This document shows, in pieces, positions 34,987 to 46,244 of a DNA stretch of 64,000 nucleotides. Each line of letters opens with the position of its first letter. Within the stretch, counting starts at the first letter, position 1. The position numbers and the translations under genes are program-made. This stretch comes from Mycobacterium paraffinicum (GTDB taxonomy: Bacteria > Actinomycetota > Actinomycetes > Mycobacteriales > Mycobacteriaceae), in NCBI RefSeq assembly GCF_001907675.1, contig NZ_MPNT01000028.1:1-64000 (forward strand). The letters are read 5' to 3'. The notes under the pieces were generated by a model. That model had not been told where the DNA came from. It saw nothing but the letters and a program-made list of their open reading frames with translations, and searched no databases.

Positions 34987-35742
34987 TCAGTCATGGTGCT
35001 CCTCGATCTCCATGGCTTGACTGAAGTACAGGATCGTCAAGATCGAGAAGATGAACGCCTGGATCGCCCCGACGAAGAGGTCGAAGGCCTTCCAGATCGC
35101 GTTGGGCGCCCACATGATGTAGGGCGGGAAGAGCGCGATCAGCGCGACCAGGATGCCGCCGGCGAAGATGTTGCCGAAAAGTCGCAGCGACAACGAAATC
35201 GGCTTGGCGAGCTCCTCGACGAGGTTGATCGGCGCCAGGAACGCCACGTGGCCCTTGAGCACGGCCAGCGGGTGGCCGACGATGCCGCGGCGCCAGATGC
35301 CCGCCACGTGGTAGCAGACGAACACGAACAGGGCCAGGGCCAGAACGTAGTTGATGTCCGCGGCCGCCGATTTCAGCAGCTCGGTGGTGTGCCCGGACTT
35401 ATCCGTGTATTGCAGCGGAAGCACCGACAGCCAGTTGGAGATCAGGATGAAGACGAAAATGGTTACCGCCAAAGGCAATACGAATGGCGCGATCCGCATC
35501 CCGACCGCGCTCTCGATCTGATCGCGCATCTGGACGGTGATGGCTTCCCAGAACAACTGCACGCCGCTGGGGACGCCGGTCGACGTGATCTTCGCGCGCA
35601 GGAAGAAGGCCAGCGCCAGGACGATCACCGCGGCGATCGCGGTCGACAGGATCGTGTCGGTGTTGACGGTGAGCCCCAGCCATTTGGCGTGGGTGTGCTC
35701 GCCAACCTCGATCGCGGCGGCCAGGAACGTCGTCTCAGTCAT
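34987..35742 (-). CDS. atpB: ATP synthase F0 subunit a
   Basis: Membrane stator subunit that forms the proton half-channels, 251 residues with five or six helices. The essential arginine lies in [13 protein letters not shown], and [16 protein letters not shown] closes the last helix. The start overlaps the preceding small-protein gene by eight bases. Length equals that of the M. tuberculosis protein. Confidence 0.97.
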   Translation of the reverse strand: MTETTFLAAAIEVGEHTHAKWLGLTVNTDTILSTAIAAVIVLALAFFLRAKITSTGVPSGVQLFWEAITVQMRDQIESAVGMRIAPFVLPLAVTIFVFILISNWLSVLPLQYTDKSGHTTELLKSAAADINYVLALALFVFVCYHVAGIWRRGIVGHPLAVLKGHVAFLAPINLVEELAKPISLSLRLFGNIFAGGILVALIALFPPYIMWAPNAIWKAFDLFVGAIQAFIFSILTILYFSQAMEIEEHHD

Positions 35743-36220
35743 CGGTGCTGTTCTTTCCTTCCGTTCCTTCCGATCCGGCCGTCGCGCCGCCGGCGGAGTC
35801 GTCTGCCCAGTCGCCGGCGCGCAGCTTCTTCCACACCGGAAGAGCCGTCGATGCCACCAGCAAGATCTGAAACAGCGCCAAGCCGAACACGACGCCCAGG
35901 CCCGCGGGCCGGAAGATGTAGGCGATGATCAGCCCGATCACGGTGATGACGGCCAGCCGGGTGGCCGAATTCAGCGCCATCGTGCTTTTCATCGGATGCT
36001 CTTTGGCGGTGATCGACGCGACTGAGCGACGCACCAGAAGGGCGTTGAGCAAACCAAGCAGCAACCCGACCCCGAAGAACACCCCGACCATCAGGTGACC
36101 GGTCAGTCCGGCGGCGACGACGGCCACCGCGGTGACGGCGAAGCTGAGCACCAACAGGCGGACCGGCCGGAACGCAACAGAGGGGAACACCAACGGCGCG
36201 TCCTGCGCTGGTGTCGTCAC
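35735..36220 (-). CDS. AtpI-like small membrane protein (Rv1303-like)
   Basis: First gene of the atp operon, 161 residues with about four transmembrane helices ([57 protein letters not shown]). Its position and topology match AtpI-type assembly factors for the c ring, although sequence similarity to AtpI is low. The charged C-terminus is rich in Gly, Ser and Thr. It overlaps atpB by eight bases. Confidence 0.88.
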   Translation of the reverse strand: MTTPAQDAPLVFPSVAFRPVRLLVLSFAVTAVAVVAAGLTGHLMVGVFFGVGLLLGLLNALLVRRSVASITAKEHPMKSTMALNSATRLAVITVIGLIIAYIFRPAGLGVVFGLALFQILLVASTALPVWKKLRAGDWADDSAGGATAGSEGTEGKNSTDD

Positions 36221-36439
36221 TGCAGCACCTCAATCCCAAGTTGGTAGAGCGGGAGTCCCCCGACCGAACTGATCGGTGGCCCGCCGAGCGTATCGCACGT
36301 CACAGGGGATCCACCCAAGGGGTATCACCCGACGCGAGTCCTCAGCCGACCCGATCGGAACAGTGTCCGACGGACCGGCAATCTGTGCGGCTTTTTGGGC
36401 TTCTACCTGCACCGTACCATAAGGCGAACACCACTACTA
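36221..36439. other. intergenic region upstream of the atp operon
   Basis: A 219-base gap between the wecA stop and the atp operon on the minus strand. It should hold the main atp promoter. A minus-strand TACGCT near 36290 is a possible -10 element, but no convincing -35 accompanies it. No RNA gene is seen. Confidence 0.35.
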
Positions 36440-37672
36440 CTAGCTGTCGTAGTCCTCGTCTTCATACTCGTCTCGCCGCCGCATGAGTGGGATCGCGGTC
36501 GCGATGCCGGCGACCACGATGGCGCCCAGCATCACCGCGGCGGTGTCGCGCGGGTTGAAGAAAATCGTGCTGGCCGCACCGAACGCGACGATGCCCACCC
36601 AGAGGTAGATCAGCAACACCACCCGGCGGTGGGAATGTCCGATCTGCAGCAAGCGGTGGTGCAGGTGCATCTTGTCGGGGCTGAACGCGCTGCGGCCCGC
36701 GCGGGTGCGGCGCACGATCGCCAGCAGCAAATCCAGCATCGGCACGAACATCACGGCGACGACCAGCAGGAACGGTGACAACAGGGCGAACACATCGCGC
36801 GCACCGTAGGCGTTCTGCGAGACGGGCCCCGCGGCGGTGGTCGAGGCCGCGGCGAGCATCAGGCCGATCAGCATCGAGCCGGAATCACCCATGAAGATCT
36901 TGGCGCGGTGGAAGTTGTGCGGCAGGAAGCCCAGGCAGGCCCCCGCGAGCACCACGGAGATCACGGCGGGCGGATAGAAGAGCACGTCGCCGCCGTGGTC
37001 GCGCAGCAGGCCGACCGAGAACATGCAGATGGCCAGGGCGGTGATCAGCCCGAGCCCGGCGGCCAGTCCGTCCAGCCCGTCGACGAAGTTCATCGCGTTG
37101 ACGATGGACACCGTCAGCGCGAGTGTGAGCAGGATCGACGAGGCCTGGTCCAGCACGATGGTGCCGACGCCGCCGATCGGGATGTAGAGGACGCTCCAGG
37201 CAACGCCCATGGTGACCAGCACGCTGGCCGCGGTGATCTGGCCGGCGAACTTCGTCAGGGCGTCCAGGCCCCACCGATCGTCGATGAGCCCGATGCCCAT
37301 GATCACGGCGCCGGCCACCAGCACCGCGGGCATGCCCGTGGAATAGACGAACCCGCGGGTGAGCGCCGGAAGCTGCGAGGCCAGGAAGACGGCCGAGATG
37401 ACACCGAGGAACATCGCCAGCCCGCCCATGCGCGGGGTCGGGGTCACGTGTACGTCGCGTTCTCGCGGATAGGCGACGGCGCCCAGCCGGGTGGCGAGCA
37501 CCCGCACGGGACCGGTCGCGAAGTAGGTGATGATCGCGGCGGTCAGACCCACGAGGGCAAGCTCGCGCAGCGGGACACCGGCGCCGCGGTCAGCCAGGGC
37601 GAGCACGCCATCGGCGAGGTTGGCTAGCGTGGTGGCCGGGTCGCTGGACACGTCGAGACGGTACTGCACCAA
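36440..37672 (-). CDS. wecA: decaprenyl-phosphate GlcNAc-1-phosphate transferase
   Basis: Moves GlcNAc-1-phosphate from UDP-GlcNAc to decaprenyl phosphate, the first step of the mycobacterial arabinogalactan linkage unit. The polytopic membrane protein has 410 residues and about 11 helices. Cytoplasmic-loop signatures of the PNPT family are present: the aspartate pair in GLIDDRWGLDALTKF, NAMNFVDGLDGLAAG, and FMGDSGSM, with the histidine motif in KMHLHHRLLQIGHSHR. It corresponds to M. tuberculosis Rv1302 (rfe). It is transcribed with sua5 and prmC upstream. Confidence 0.96.
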   Translation of the reverse strand: MVQYRLDVSSDPATTLANLADGVLALADRGAGVPLRELALVGLTAAIITYFATGPVRVLATRLGAVAYPRERDVHVTPTPRMGGLAMFLGVISAVFLASQLPALTRGFVYSTGMPAVLVAGAVIMGIGLIDDRWGLDALTKFAGQITAASVLVTMGVAWSVLYIPIGGVGTIVLDQASSILLTLALTVSIVNAMNFVDGLDGLAAGLGLITALAICMFSVGLLRDHGGDVLFYPPAVISVVLAGACLGFLPHNFHRAKIFMGDSGSMLIGLMLAAASTTAAGPVSQNAYGARDVFALLSPFLLVVAVMFVPMLDLLLAIVRRTRAGRSAFSPDKMHLHHRLLQIGHSHRRVVLLIYLWVGIVAFGAASTIFFNPRDTAAVMLGAIVVAGIATAIPLMRRRDEYEDEDYDS

Positions 37673-37697
37673 CCTGGCAAGGAGAGAACCGCTCCGG

Positions 37698-38357
37698 TCA
37701 GGTCTGGGCGGTCAGGCTTTCTGGATCCACCCCGAGCACTTCGGCGATCCGTGCGGCGCTCACTGGGCCCGGTCGCAGGATGCGCGGGGCGGCACCGGTC
37801 AGGTCGACGATCGTCGACGCCGCCTGCTGCTCGGCCGTGCCCGCGTCGAGATAGACGTCGACGAGGTCACCGAGCTGATTCCGCGCCTCGTTGGCGTCCA
37901 CGGCGGGCGGCCGGCCTGAGACGTTCGCACTGGATACCGCCATGGGCCCCACCTCGCGCAACAGCTCGATGGCCACCGGATGCAGCGGCATCCGCAGCAT
38001 CACGGTGCCGCGGGCGTCGCCGAGGTCCCATTGCAGCGACGGCGCCTGCGTCACCACCAGGCTCAGCGCTCCCGGCCAGAACGCGCGGATCAGGTCGCGC
38101 GCCCCGCCCGGCATGGTGTAGACGAGCCCCTCGATGGTGTGCCAGGAGCCGACCAGCACGCCGACCGGCATGTCCCGGCCACGCCCCTTCGCCGAGAGGA
38201 GGGCCGTCACCGCGGCGCTGTTGAAGGCATCGGCGCCGATGCCGTAGACGGTGTCCGTCGGCATAACGACGAGGCGGCCACCCTTGATCGCGCCCGCCGC
38301 CGAGGCGATTCCACGCGAACGCTGGTCGGGATCAGCGCAGTCGAAGACTTCAGTCAA
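37698..38357 (-). CDS. L-threonylcarbamoyladenylate synthase (Sua5/YwlC/YrdC)
   Basis: Makes threonylcarbamoyl-AMP from threonine, bicarbonate and ATP for the t6A37 modification of ANN-decoding tRNAs. The 219-residue protein is the short form with the YrdC domain only. GGRLVVMPTDTVYGIGADAF gives the conserved phosphate and nucleotide site and SSANVSGRPP the second signature. It overlaps the prmC stop by eight bases, so the two translation-related enzymes are coupled. It corresponds to Rv1301. Confidence 0.95.
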   Translation of the reverse strand: MTEVFDCADPDQRSRGIASAAGAIKGGRLVVMPTDTVYGIGADAFNSAAVTALLSAKGRGRDMPVGVLVGSWHTIEGLVYTMPGGARDLIRAFWPGALSLVVTQAPSLQWDLGDARGTVMLRMPLHPVAIELLREVGPMAVSSANVSGRPPAVDANEARNQLGDLVDVYLDAGTAEQQAASTIVDLTGAAPRILRPGPVSAARIAEVLGVDPESLTAQT

Positions 38358-39237
38358 TGGCGCCGCCCTGTTTGCGGGCCGTCACGAATCTCGGCCGGCC
38401 GGCCAGATCTTGATGCTCCATGACGTCTTCGAAAAGCGTTGTCTTACGGACCAATTCGACGGTCTCCGCCGACGTGGTGTCGTCATGTTCGACGGCGAAG
38501 ACGCCCCCCGGGCGCAGCCAGCGGCAGGCCAGCTCGACGATCGGGGCGATCACCGCCATCCCGTCCGGGCCGCCGAAGACCGCGTGGCGTGGATCATATT
38601 GAGCCACTTCGGGTTCCACGGGTGCGGCGTCGGGGACATAGGGCGGGTTGGCCACCACCACGTCGACGCCGCCGTCCAGGTCGGGCAGCAGGCCGGGCGT
38701 GGTGACGTCGGCCCGCACGAGTTCGACCGCGGTGCCCGCCGCGTTGCGGCGCGCGTACTCGAGGGCCGCCGCCGAATCGTCGACGGCAATGATCCGCGCC
38801 GCCGGGTGTTGATGGGCCAGCGCCACCGCCAGGGCGCCCGATCCGGTGCACAGGTCGACGATGACGGACCGGGCCGGGAGTCGCTGTTCGGTGACCCACG
38901 CCAAGAGGGCTTCGGTTTCCGGGCGCGGTATGAAGACGCCGGGACCGACCCGCAGCATCAGCGGCCCGAACGCGGCCGTGCCGGTGAGATGCTGCAACGG
39001 CACCCGCCGCGAGCGCGCGGCCACGACGTCGCGGTAGCGACCGAAGAAGTCGTCGCCGGGCGAGTCGAGCAGGGCCAGCCGACCGCGCTCGGTGCCCGTC
39101 AGGTGCGCGGCCAGCTCCTCGGCGTCCCAACGGGCGGAGGCGATCCCCGCTTCGGCGAGCGTCGCCGCAGCGGAATCGATCGCGCGCCGCACACTGTGCT
39201 GAACTGTCCCGCCCCTCCTCATCGCTTCGCTCTGCAT
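38350..39237 (-). CDS. prmC: peptide chain release factor N5-glutamine methyltransferase
   Basis: Methylates the GGQ glutamine of release factors, using SAM. The 295-residue protein has an N-terminal helical domain, a SAM-binding motif VDLCTGSGALAVALA, and the catalytic NPPYVPD that contacts the glutamine. Its substrate, release factor 1, is encoded directly upstream by prfA, so enzyme and substrate are co-expressed. The ATG at 39237 is used; an ATG at 39222 and a GTG at 39192 are alternatives and the true start is uncertain. Confidence 0.94.
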   Translation of the reverse strand: MQSEAMRRGGTVQHSVRRAIDSAAATLAEAGIASARWDAEELAAHLTGTERGRLALLDSPGDDFFGRYRDVVAARSRRVPLQHLTGTAAFGPLMLRVGPGVFIPRPETEALLAWVTEQRLPARSVIVDLCTGSGALAVALAHQHPAARIIAVDDSAAALEYARRNAAGTAVELVRADVTTPGLLPDLDGGVDVVVANPPYVPDAAPVEPEVAQYDPRHAVFGGPDGMAVIAPIVELACRWLRPGGVFAVEHDDTTSAETVELVRKTTLFEDVMEHQDLAGRPRFVTARKQGGAID

Positions 39238-39250
39238 CGTCGCCGGGCAC

Positions 39251-40324
39251 TCATGCCTGTTGCAGCCGGGATTGCTTGTCGGCGGAGCTCAAGGCGTCGA
39301 ACATCGCGTCGAGGTCGCCGTCGAGTACCTGATCGAGGTTGTGCGCCTTGTAACCGATCCGGTGGTCGGTGATCCGGTTCTCCGGGAAGTTATAGGTGCG
39401 AATCCGTTCGCTGCGGTCGACGGTCCGGATCTGGCTGGCCCGGTCGGCCGACGCGTCGGCCAGCGCCTGTTCTTCGGCCAACGCCTGCAGGCGAGCGGCC
39501 AGCACCTGCAGCGCGCGCGTCTTGTTCTGCAGCTGCGAGCGTTCGTTCTGACAGGTCACCACGATCCCGGTGGGCAGATGCGTGATCCGGACCGCGGAGT
39601 CGGTGGTGTTCACACCCTGGCCGCCCTTGCCGGATGAGCGGTACACGTCGATGCGCAGATCCGACTCGTCGATCTGCACTTCGCCCACTTCCTCGGGCTC
39701 GGGATAGACCAGCACGCCCGCCGCCGAAGTGTGCACGCGGCCTTGGGATTCCGTCACCGGTACGCGCTGCACCCGATGGACCCCGCCCTCGAACTTCATT
39801 CGCGACCACACCCCCTCAGCGGAGTCGCCCTTGCTGGCGATGGACAGCGTCGCGTCCTTATAGCCGCCGAGGTCCGACGTGGTCTCGTCCAGCACGGTCA
39901 CGTTCCAGCCGTGCCGCTCGGCGTAGCGGATGTACATACGGGCCAGGTCCGCCGCGAACAATGCGGATTCCTCGCCGCCCTCACCGGATTTGACCTCGAG
40001 CACGATGTCGTCGGCGTCGTGCGGGTCGCGTGGCGCCAACATGTCGGTCAGTTGGGTGTCCAATTCGGCCACCCGCGACTCGAGTTCGGTCACCTCGTCG
40101 GCGAAAGACTGGTCGTCAGCGGCCAATTCGCGCGCGGTCTCCAAATCGCCGCGCGCCGACTCCAGCTTGCGATAGGTGGCGACGATCGGGGCCAACCGGG
40201 CGAACCGGCGACCGGCCTTGCGCGCCTCGGCGGGATTGCTGTGCAAGTCGGGATCCGCCAGCCGTTGCTCGAGCTCGGCGTGTTCGGCCAGCAGCACATC
40301 AATCGTCTGCACCGGCTGCGTCAC
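39251..40324 (-). CDS. prfA: peptide chain release factor 1
   Basis: Recognises UAG and UAA stop codons and triggers peptide release. The 357-residue protein contains the universal GGQ motif in [12 protein letters not shown] and the anticodon-mimic region near [15 protein letters not shown], with the RF1-type PxT equivalent (PVT). It is first in the translation block prfA-prmC-sua5 and follows a hairpin terminator after rpmE. Confidence 0.97.
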   Translation of the reverse strand: MTQPVQTIDVLLAEHAELEQRLADPDLHSNPAEARKAGRRFARLAPIVATYRKLESARGDLETARELAADDQSFADEVTELESRVAELDTQLTDMLAPRDPHDADDIVLEVKSGEGGEESALFAADLARMYIRYAERHGWNVTVLDETTSDLGGYKDATLSIASKGDSAEGVWSRMKFEGGVHRVQRVPVTESQGRVHTSAAGVLVYPEPEEVGEVQIDESDLRIDVYRSSGKGGQGVNTTDSAVRITHLPTGIVVTCQNERSQLQNKTRALQVLAARLQALAEEQALADASADRASQIRTVDRSERIRTYNFPENRITDHRIGYKAHNLDQVLDGDLDAMFDALSSADKQSRLQQA

Positions 40325-40374
40325 ATCTCACCTCCTGCCCGTTCCGCCCCGAGTCTCATTGCCGCAAACGCAAA

Positions 40375-40416
40375 CCGACGCCCGGCCTGTGCTCTGGTGC
40401 ACAGTTCGGGCGTCGG
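40375..40416 (-). terminator. hairpin terminator between rpmE and prfA
   Basis: Ten perfect pairs (CCGACGCCCG at 40375-40384 with 40407-40416) enclose a second inner stem (40387-40392 with 40399-40404). On the minus strand the stem is followed by TTTGCGTTTG, a weak U-rich tract. It lies nine bases after the rpmE stop, and prfA probably has its own promoter. Confidence 0.7.
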
Positions 40417-40424
40417 CAAAGCAA

Positions 40425-40661
40425 CTATTTGTCGGTGTTGTCCGCCGCGGCACCCTTGCGCTTGCCGTACCGCTTCTCGAAGCGAGCCACCCGGCCACCG
40501 CTGTCCAGAATCTTCTGCTTGCCGGTGTAGAAGGGGTGGCACTGCGAGCACACTTCCACGACGATGTTGCCGCCGGGCTTGGTGCTGCGCGTGGTGAAGG
40601 TGTTTCCACACCCGCAGTGCACGGTGGTCTCCCCGTAAGCGGGGTGAATGTCAGATTTCAT
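40425..40661 (-). CDS. rpmE: 50S ribosomal protein L31, zinc-binding form
   Basis: A 78-residue ribosomal protein. The four zinc-ligand cysteines C16, C18, C38 and C41 (HCGCGNTF and VCSQCHPF) identify the zinc-containing (C+) paralogue, the one made in zinc-replete cells; mycobacteria also encode a cysteine-free form elsewhere. The C-terminus is lysine-rich. It lies downstream of rho, separated by a hairpin. Confidence 0.97.
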   Translation of the reverse strand: MKSDIHPAYGETTVHCGCGNTFTTRSTKPGGNIVVEVCSQCHPFYTGKQKILDSGGRVARFEKRYGKRKGAAADNTDK

Positions 40662-40736
40662 GCTGTCCTCTTCGATCTTGTCGAGCGTCGATTATGCCAG
40701 GTCAACCACTGCTCTCCCAAAACAATGGGGTACCCG

Positions 40737-40783
40737 TCCACATTCCCGGCGCTTCGCGCTGCCGGCCCGCCGAGGAACGTGGA
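40737..40783 (-). terminator. probable hairpin terminator after rho
   Basis: TCCACATTCC (40737-40746) pairs with GGAACGTGGA (40774-40783), with one G-U pair, around a GC-rich loop. It starts five bases beyond the rho stop on the minus strand. A T-run (GTTTTGG) appears farther downstream. It may separate rho from rpmE or simply reduce read-through. Confidence 0.5.
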
Positions 40784-40787
40784 TCGG

Positions 40788-42620
40788 CTAGTCGTTGTCC
40801 ATCGATCCCGGTGTGGTCTTGGAGACCTGCACCAGGAACTCGTAGTTGTTCTTCGTCTTGCGCAGCTGGGACATCAGCAGGTCGATGGCCTGGTGGGAAT
40901 CCAGGCCCGACAGCACGCGGCGCAGCTTGTGCACGATCGCGAACTCGTCCGGCGAGAGCAGCAGCTCGTCCTTGCGGGTGCCGGAGGGGTTCACGTCGAC
41001 CGCCGGGAAGACCCGTCGCTCGGAGATCTTGCGGTCCAGCTTGAGCTCGGCGTTACCGGTGCCCTTGAACTCCTCGAAGATGACCGTGTCACCGGTGGAG
41101 CCGGTCTCGACCATCGCGGTGGCGATGATCGTCAGCGATCCGCCTTCCTCGATGTTTCGTGCCGCACCCAGGAATCGCTTCGGCGGGTACAGCGCGGTGG
41201 AGTCGACACCACCGGACAGGATCCGGCCCGAGGCGGGTGACGCGTTGTTGTAGGCGCGGCCGAGGCGGGTGATCGAGTCGAGCAGCACCACGACGTCCTT
41301 GCCCTGCTCGACGAGCCGCTTGGCGCGTTCGATGGCCAGCTCGGCGACCGAGGTGTGGTCCGAGGGCGGCCGGTCGAAGGTGGAGGCGATGACCTCGCCC
41401 TTGACCGAGCGGGTCATGTCGGTGACCTCCTCGGGGCGCTCGTCGACGAGCACGACCATGAGGTGGCATTCCGGGTTGTTGCGGGTGATCGCGTTGGCGA
41501 TGTCCTGCAGGATCGTCGTCTTACCCGCCTTGGGCGGCGACACGATCAGGGCGCGCTGGCCCTTGCCGATCGGCATGATCAGGTCGATGACCCGCGTGGT
41601 CAGCCGGTCGGGGGTGGTCTCCAGGCGAAGCCGCTGGTTGGGGTACAGGGGCGTCAGCTTGCTGAAGTCGGGGCGCTTTTTCGCGTCCTCGACGGGCCCG
41701 CCGTTGACGCTGTCCAGGCGGACGAGCGGGTTGAACTTCTGCCGCTGGTTGGGCTGTTCGCCGTCCTTGGGCACGCGGACCGCGCCGGTCACCGCGTCGC
41801 CGCGGCGCAGGCCGTTCTTGCGCACCATGTTCATCGAGACGTAGACGTCGTGCGGGCCGGCCAGGTAGCCGGAGGTGCGGACGAACGCGTAATTGTCGAG
41901 CACGTCAAGGATGCCGGCGACCGGCTGCACGACGTCGTCCTCGCGCAGTTCGGTGTCGCCGCCCTCGCCGGACCGCTCACCGCGCCGCCTGCGATCGCGG
42001 AAGCGGCGCCCGCGGCGGCCCTGACGGCCCTCGCCGTCGTCGTCTTGCTGGTTCGAGCCGCCGCGGCCTTGCTGGCCGCCCGAGCCCTGCTGATCACCGC
42101 TTTGGTCGCCACCGGAGTCCTGGCCGCGCTCCTCACCTTGGGAGTCGCGCTTGGCGCCCTGGCGGGTGTCCTCTTCGCCGGAGGCCTCGCCCTCGCGATT
42201 GCGTGAGCGCGCGCCGTCAGCGTCGTCGCCGCCGCGGGCCGCACCGGGCTCGCGGGAGGCGCCGCGCCGTTCGCGGCGGGGGGCCTCGGTGGTCGAACCG
42301 TTCGAGTGGTCCGCACCGGCCGGCGCTTCGGCACTGGCGGTGTCGGACTTGCCGCCCTCTTCAGGGGCCTTCGGGGCGGAAGTCCCGTTGGACTGTCCCC
42401 TGATTTCCTTTATGGCGGCGATGAGTTCGTTTTTGCGCATGCCCGACGTCCCCTTGACGCCGACTTCGTTAGCCAGCGCGCGCAGTTCGGGAAGCACCAT
42501 GGTGGACAGAGAGCCAACAGGGGCATTGGTTTTGCCGTCGGATGTGTCCGGGGTCACGGCGTTCGACACCTCATTGCTGTCGGTGCTCGCGTCGGCCGTG
42601 AACAGGTCCGTATCGGTCAC
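40788..42620 (-). CDS. rho: transcription termination factor Rho
   Basis: Hexameric RNA helicase that ends transcription. The 610-residue protein has an N-terminal helix-extended domain, then a long charged low-complexity insert (about 65-235) rich in Gly, Arg, Asp, Asn and Gln, typical of actinobacterial Rho and expected to bind RNA. The RNA-binding cold-shock fold and the ATPase domain follow: Walker A PPKAGKTT, Walker B VVLLDSITRLGRAY, and the Q- and R-loops. The GTG at 42620 has AAGGAAAT upstream. It lies downstream of thrB but a 265-base gap suggests its own promoter. Confidence 0.97.
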   Translation of the reverse strand: MTDTDLFTADASTDSNEVSNAVTPDTSDGKTNAPVGSLSTMVLPELRALANEVGVKGTSGMRKNELIAAIKEIRGQSNGTSAPKAPEEGGKSDTASAEAPAGADHSNGSTTEAPRRERRGASREPGAARGGDDADGARSRNREGEASGEEDTRQGAKRDSQGEERGQDSGGDQSGDQQGSGGQQGRGGSNQQDDDGEGRQGRRGRRFRDRRRRGERSGEGGDTELREDDVVQPVAGILDVLDNYAFVRTSGYLAGPHDVYVSMNMVRKNGLRRGDAVTGAVRVPKDGEQPNQRQKFNPLVRLDSVNGGPVEDAKKRPDFSKLTPLYPNQRLRLETTPDRLTTRVIDLIMPIGKGQRALIVSPPKAGKTTILQDIANAITRNNPECHLMVVLVDERPEEVTDMTRSVKGEVIASTFDRPPSDHTSVAELAIERAKRLVEQGKDVVVLLDSITRLGRAYNNASPASGRILSGGVDSTALYPPKRFLGAARNIEEGGSLTIIATAMVETGSTGDTVIFEEFKGTGNAELKLDRKISERRVFPAVDVNPSGTRKDELLLSPDEFAIVHKLRRVLSGLDSHQAIDLLMSQLRKTKNNYEFLVQVSKTTPGSMDND

Positions 42621-42885
42621 GGATTTCCTTTCTTCCCCCGCTGAACAGCTCATCCGGGGGGTTCGTTGCATTCAGCAAATCGCCGAGTGCGCCCAAATAT
42701 CGACTCTGCAACGGTGATCGCCTTAATCGGCGGAGTAAGCGGCGAACCTCGTTCACGAGAAGAATTGGTGTGTCCTAGCGGCAAGGCAGTATGGATGCAG
42801 ATGCAGATGCTGCGATTGCTGGACGGAACCGAGGATAGCCCGCATCTTTGTTGGAAGCAAGCAAACCCTCCGGCCACGCTGTGGA
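42621..42885. other. intergenic region thrB to rho
   Basis: A 265-base gap on the minus-strand side of rho, likely holding the rho promoter and leader, where autoregulation would act. I see no ORF or named RNA element. Confidence 0.4.
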
Positions 42886-43836
<951 letters not shown>

Positions 43837-44919
43837 TTACGCGAGCCCCAGCTTCTCGACGACGAGCACCGGATCGACGGGCAGCGGGGACACGGTTGGC
43901 ATGTCCCGCAGTGCCGTGTCGGGGTCTTTGAGGCCATTGCCGGTCACCGTGCACACCACCGTCGAGCCACGCGCCACCCAACCGTCGTCGACGGCCTTGA
44001 GCAGACCCGCGATGCTGGCCGCCGACGCGGGCTCGACGAAGACGCCCTCGCTCTCGGCCACCAAGTGGTAGGCGGCCAGGATCTCCTCGTCGGTGGCCGC
44101 CAGGAACCGCCCGTTGGACTGCTGCTGCGCGTTGACCGCGGCCGCCCACGACGCGGGAGCGCCGATGCGTATCGCGGTCGCGATCGTCTCCGGGTGGCTG
44201 ACCGGTGCGCCGTGCACCAGGGGCGCGGCGCCGGCCGCCTGGGTACCCAGCATGCGGGGCAGCTTGTCGATCACGCCGTCGTGGTGATATTCGGTGTAGC
44301 CCTTCCAGTACGCGGTGATGTTACCCGCGTTGCCGACCGGCAGGGCGTGCACGTCCGGCGCGGTGCCCAGCGCGTCGACGATCTCGAACGCCGCCGTCTT
44401 CTGGCCCTCGATGCGTACGGGGTTGACGGAGTTGACCAACGCGATCGTCGGGAAGTCGGCGGCCATCTTGCGGGCCAGTTCCAGGCAGTCGTCGAAGTTG
44501 CCGTCGATCTGAATGATCTTGGCGCCGTGCATGACCGCCTGTGCCAACTTGCCCATCGCGATCTTGCCCTGCGGGATCAGCACCGCGCAGGTGATGCCGG
44601 CGCGGGCGGCGTACGCCGCCGCCGACGCGGAGGTGTTGCCGGTCGACGCGCACAACACGGCCTGCTGGCCGCGCGCCAGTGCGTCGGTGACCGCCATGGT
44701 CATGCCCCGGTCCTTGAACGAGCCGGTCGGGTTGAGGCCCTCGACCTTGAGATGCACCGTGCAGCCGGTCTTCTCGGAAAGGCGCGTCGCCGCGATCAGC
44801 GGGGTGCCGCCCTCCAGCAGGGTGACCGGCGTCCAGTCGTCGCCGATCGGCAGGCGGTCGCGGTAGGCGGCGATCAACCCCGGCCACGGCTGGTGCACGG
44901 CGGTGCGCGGGACGCTCAT
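43837..44919 (-). CDS. thrC: threonine synthase
   Basis: PLP enzyme that converts O-phosphohomoserine to threonine. The 360-residue protein carries the PLP lysine in TGSFKDRGM near 70 and the glycine-rich phosphate-binding loop [12 protein letters not shown]. The start overlaps the thrA stop by four bases. Length matches Rv1295. Confidence 0.97.
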   Translation of the reverse strand: MSVPRTAVHQPWPGLIAAYRDRLPIGDDWTPVTLLEGGTPLIAATRLSEKTGCTVHLKVEGLNPTGSFKDRGMTMAVTDALARGQQAVLCASTGNTSASAAAYAARAGITCAVLIPQGKIAMGKLAQAVMHGAKIIQIDGNFDDCLELARKMAADFPTIALVNSVNPVRIEGQKTAAFEIVDALGTAPDVHALPVGNAGNITAYWKGYTEYHHDGVIDKLPRMLGTQAAGAAPLVHGAPVSHPETIATAIRIGAPASWAAAVNAQQQSNGRFLAATDEEILAAYHLVAESEGVFVEPASAASIAGLLKAVDDGWVARGSTVVCTVTGNGLKDPDTALRDMPTVSPLPVDPVLVVEKLGLA

Positions 44920-46241
44920 CGGCCGGTCTCTTCCAGTCGCAGCACACTGGTGACGCCCTGCACGACGTCCAGATCCGCCAGCGCATCGACGGTTTCGGAC
45001 AGCGCGGCATCGGTGGCGCTGTGGGTGACGACCACGACACGGGCCCCGACTCGCCGCCCGCCTTCGTCCACCACGCCCTCCTGGCGAACCTCGGCGATGC
45101 TCACCTCACGCTTGGCGAACTCCGCGGCCACCGTGGACAGCACGCCCGGCTTGTCGGCGACGTTCATGCTGACGTAGTAGCGGGTGGAGATGAAACCCAT
45201 TGGCGCGACCGGAAGCTGGGCGTACTTGGATTCCTTCGGCCCGCGGCTGCCCAGTACCCGGTTGCGGGCGGCCATCACCAAGTCGCCGGTGACCGCGGAT
45301 GCGGTGGGCGCGCCGCCGGCGCCCTGACCGTAGAACATCAGCCGGCCGGCGGCCTTGGCCTCGACCACCACGGCGTTGAACGCGCCGTTGACCGTGGCCA
45401 GCGGATGCGACAACGGCACCAGCGCCGGATAGACGCGGGCCGACACCCGCTCCTGACCGTCCTCGGTGCTGACGCGCTCGCAGATGGACAGCAGCTTGAT
45501 GGTGCAGCCCAGCGACCGCGCGGAGACGAAGTCGGCCGGCGTGATCTTGGTGATGCCCTCGCGATAGACGTCGTCGGCGGTCACCCGGGTGTGGAAGGCG
45601 ATCGACGCCAGGATCGCGGCCTTGGCCGCGGCGTCGTAGCCTTCGACGTCGGCGGTGGGGTCGGCCTCGGCGTAGCCGAGCGCGCTCGCCTCGGCCAGGG
45701 CGGTGTCATAGTCGGCGCCGGTGCTGTCCATCGCGGACAGGATGTAGTTGGTGGTGCCGTTGACGATGCCGGCTACCCGCAGCACCGTGTCCCCCGCCAG
45801 CGACTGGGTGAGCGGGCGGATGACCGGGATGGCGCCCGCGACCGCCGCTTCGAAATACAGGTCGACGTGGGCGTTTTCGGCGGCCTGCGCCAGCTCGCCG
45901 GTGGAGGTGGCCAGCAGCGCCTTGTTCGCCGTGACGACCGACTTGCCGTGCTCGAGCGCGCGCAGGATGGCCTTGCGCGCCGGTTCCACCGGCCCCATCA
46001 ATTCCACGACGATGTCGACGTCCTCGCGGGAGACGAGTTCCTCGACGTTGTCGGTGAGCAACTCGACCGGGACGCCACGGTCGGCGGCGACCCGCCGCAC
46101 TCCGACCCCACGCAACACCAGGGGCGCGCCGACACGAGCCGCGAGGTCGTCGGCGCTGCCCTCGATGATGCGGACAACTTCGCTTCCGACGTTGCCCAAC
46201 CCGAGCACCGCTACGCCCACAGGCTTTTCGTCACGGGGCAC
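44916..46241 (-). CDS. thrA: homoserine dehydrogenase
   Basis: Reduces aspartate semialdehyde to homoserine, the branch point toward threonine and methionine. The 441-residue protein has the NAD(P) motif [12 protein letters not shown] at 13-24, the catalytic domain with [10 protein letters not shown] and GTTNYIL, and a C-terminal ACT domain (about 360-435) for threonine feedback. It lies three bases after lysA, so the lysine and threonine branches of the aspartate family are expressed together. Confidence 0.97.
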   Translation of the reverse strand: MPRDEKPVGVAVLGLGNVGSEVVRIIEGSADDLAARVGAPLVLRGVGVRRVAADRGVPVELLTDNVEELVSREDVDIVVELMGPVEPARKAILRALEHGKSVVTANKALLATSTGELAQAAENAHVDLYFEAAVAGAIPVIRPLTQSLAGDTVLRVAGIVNGTTNYILSAMDSTGADYDTALAEASALGYAEADPTADVEGYDAAAKAAILASIAFHTRVTADDVYREGITKITPADFVSARSLGCTIKLLSICERVSTEDGQERVSARVYPALVPLSHPLATVNGAFNAVVVEAKAAGRLMFYGQGAGGAPTASAVTGDLVMAARNRVLGSRGPKESKYAQLPVAPMGFISTRYYVSMNVADKPGVLSTVAAEFAKREVSIAEVRQEGVVDEGGRRVGARVVVVTHSATDAALSETVDALADLDVVQGVTSVLRLEETGR

Positions 46242-46244
46242 CGT

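Noticed and set aside
41950..42420. Repetitive Arg/Gly/Asp-rich stretch in rho as a mobile or tandem repeat
   Set aside because: It is the normal low-complexity N-terminal insert of actinobacterial Rho and shows no exact repeat unit.
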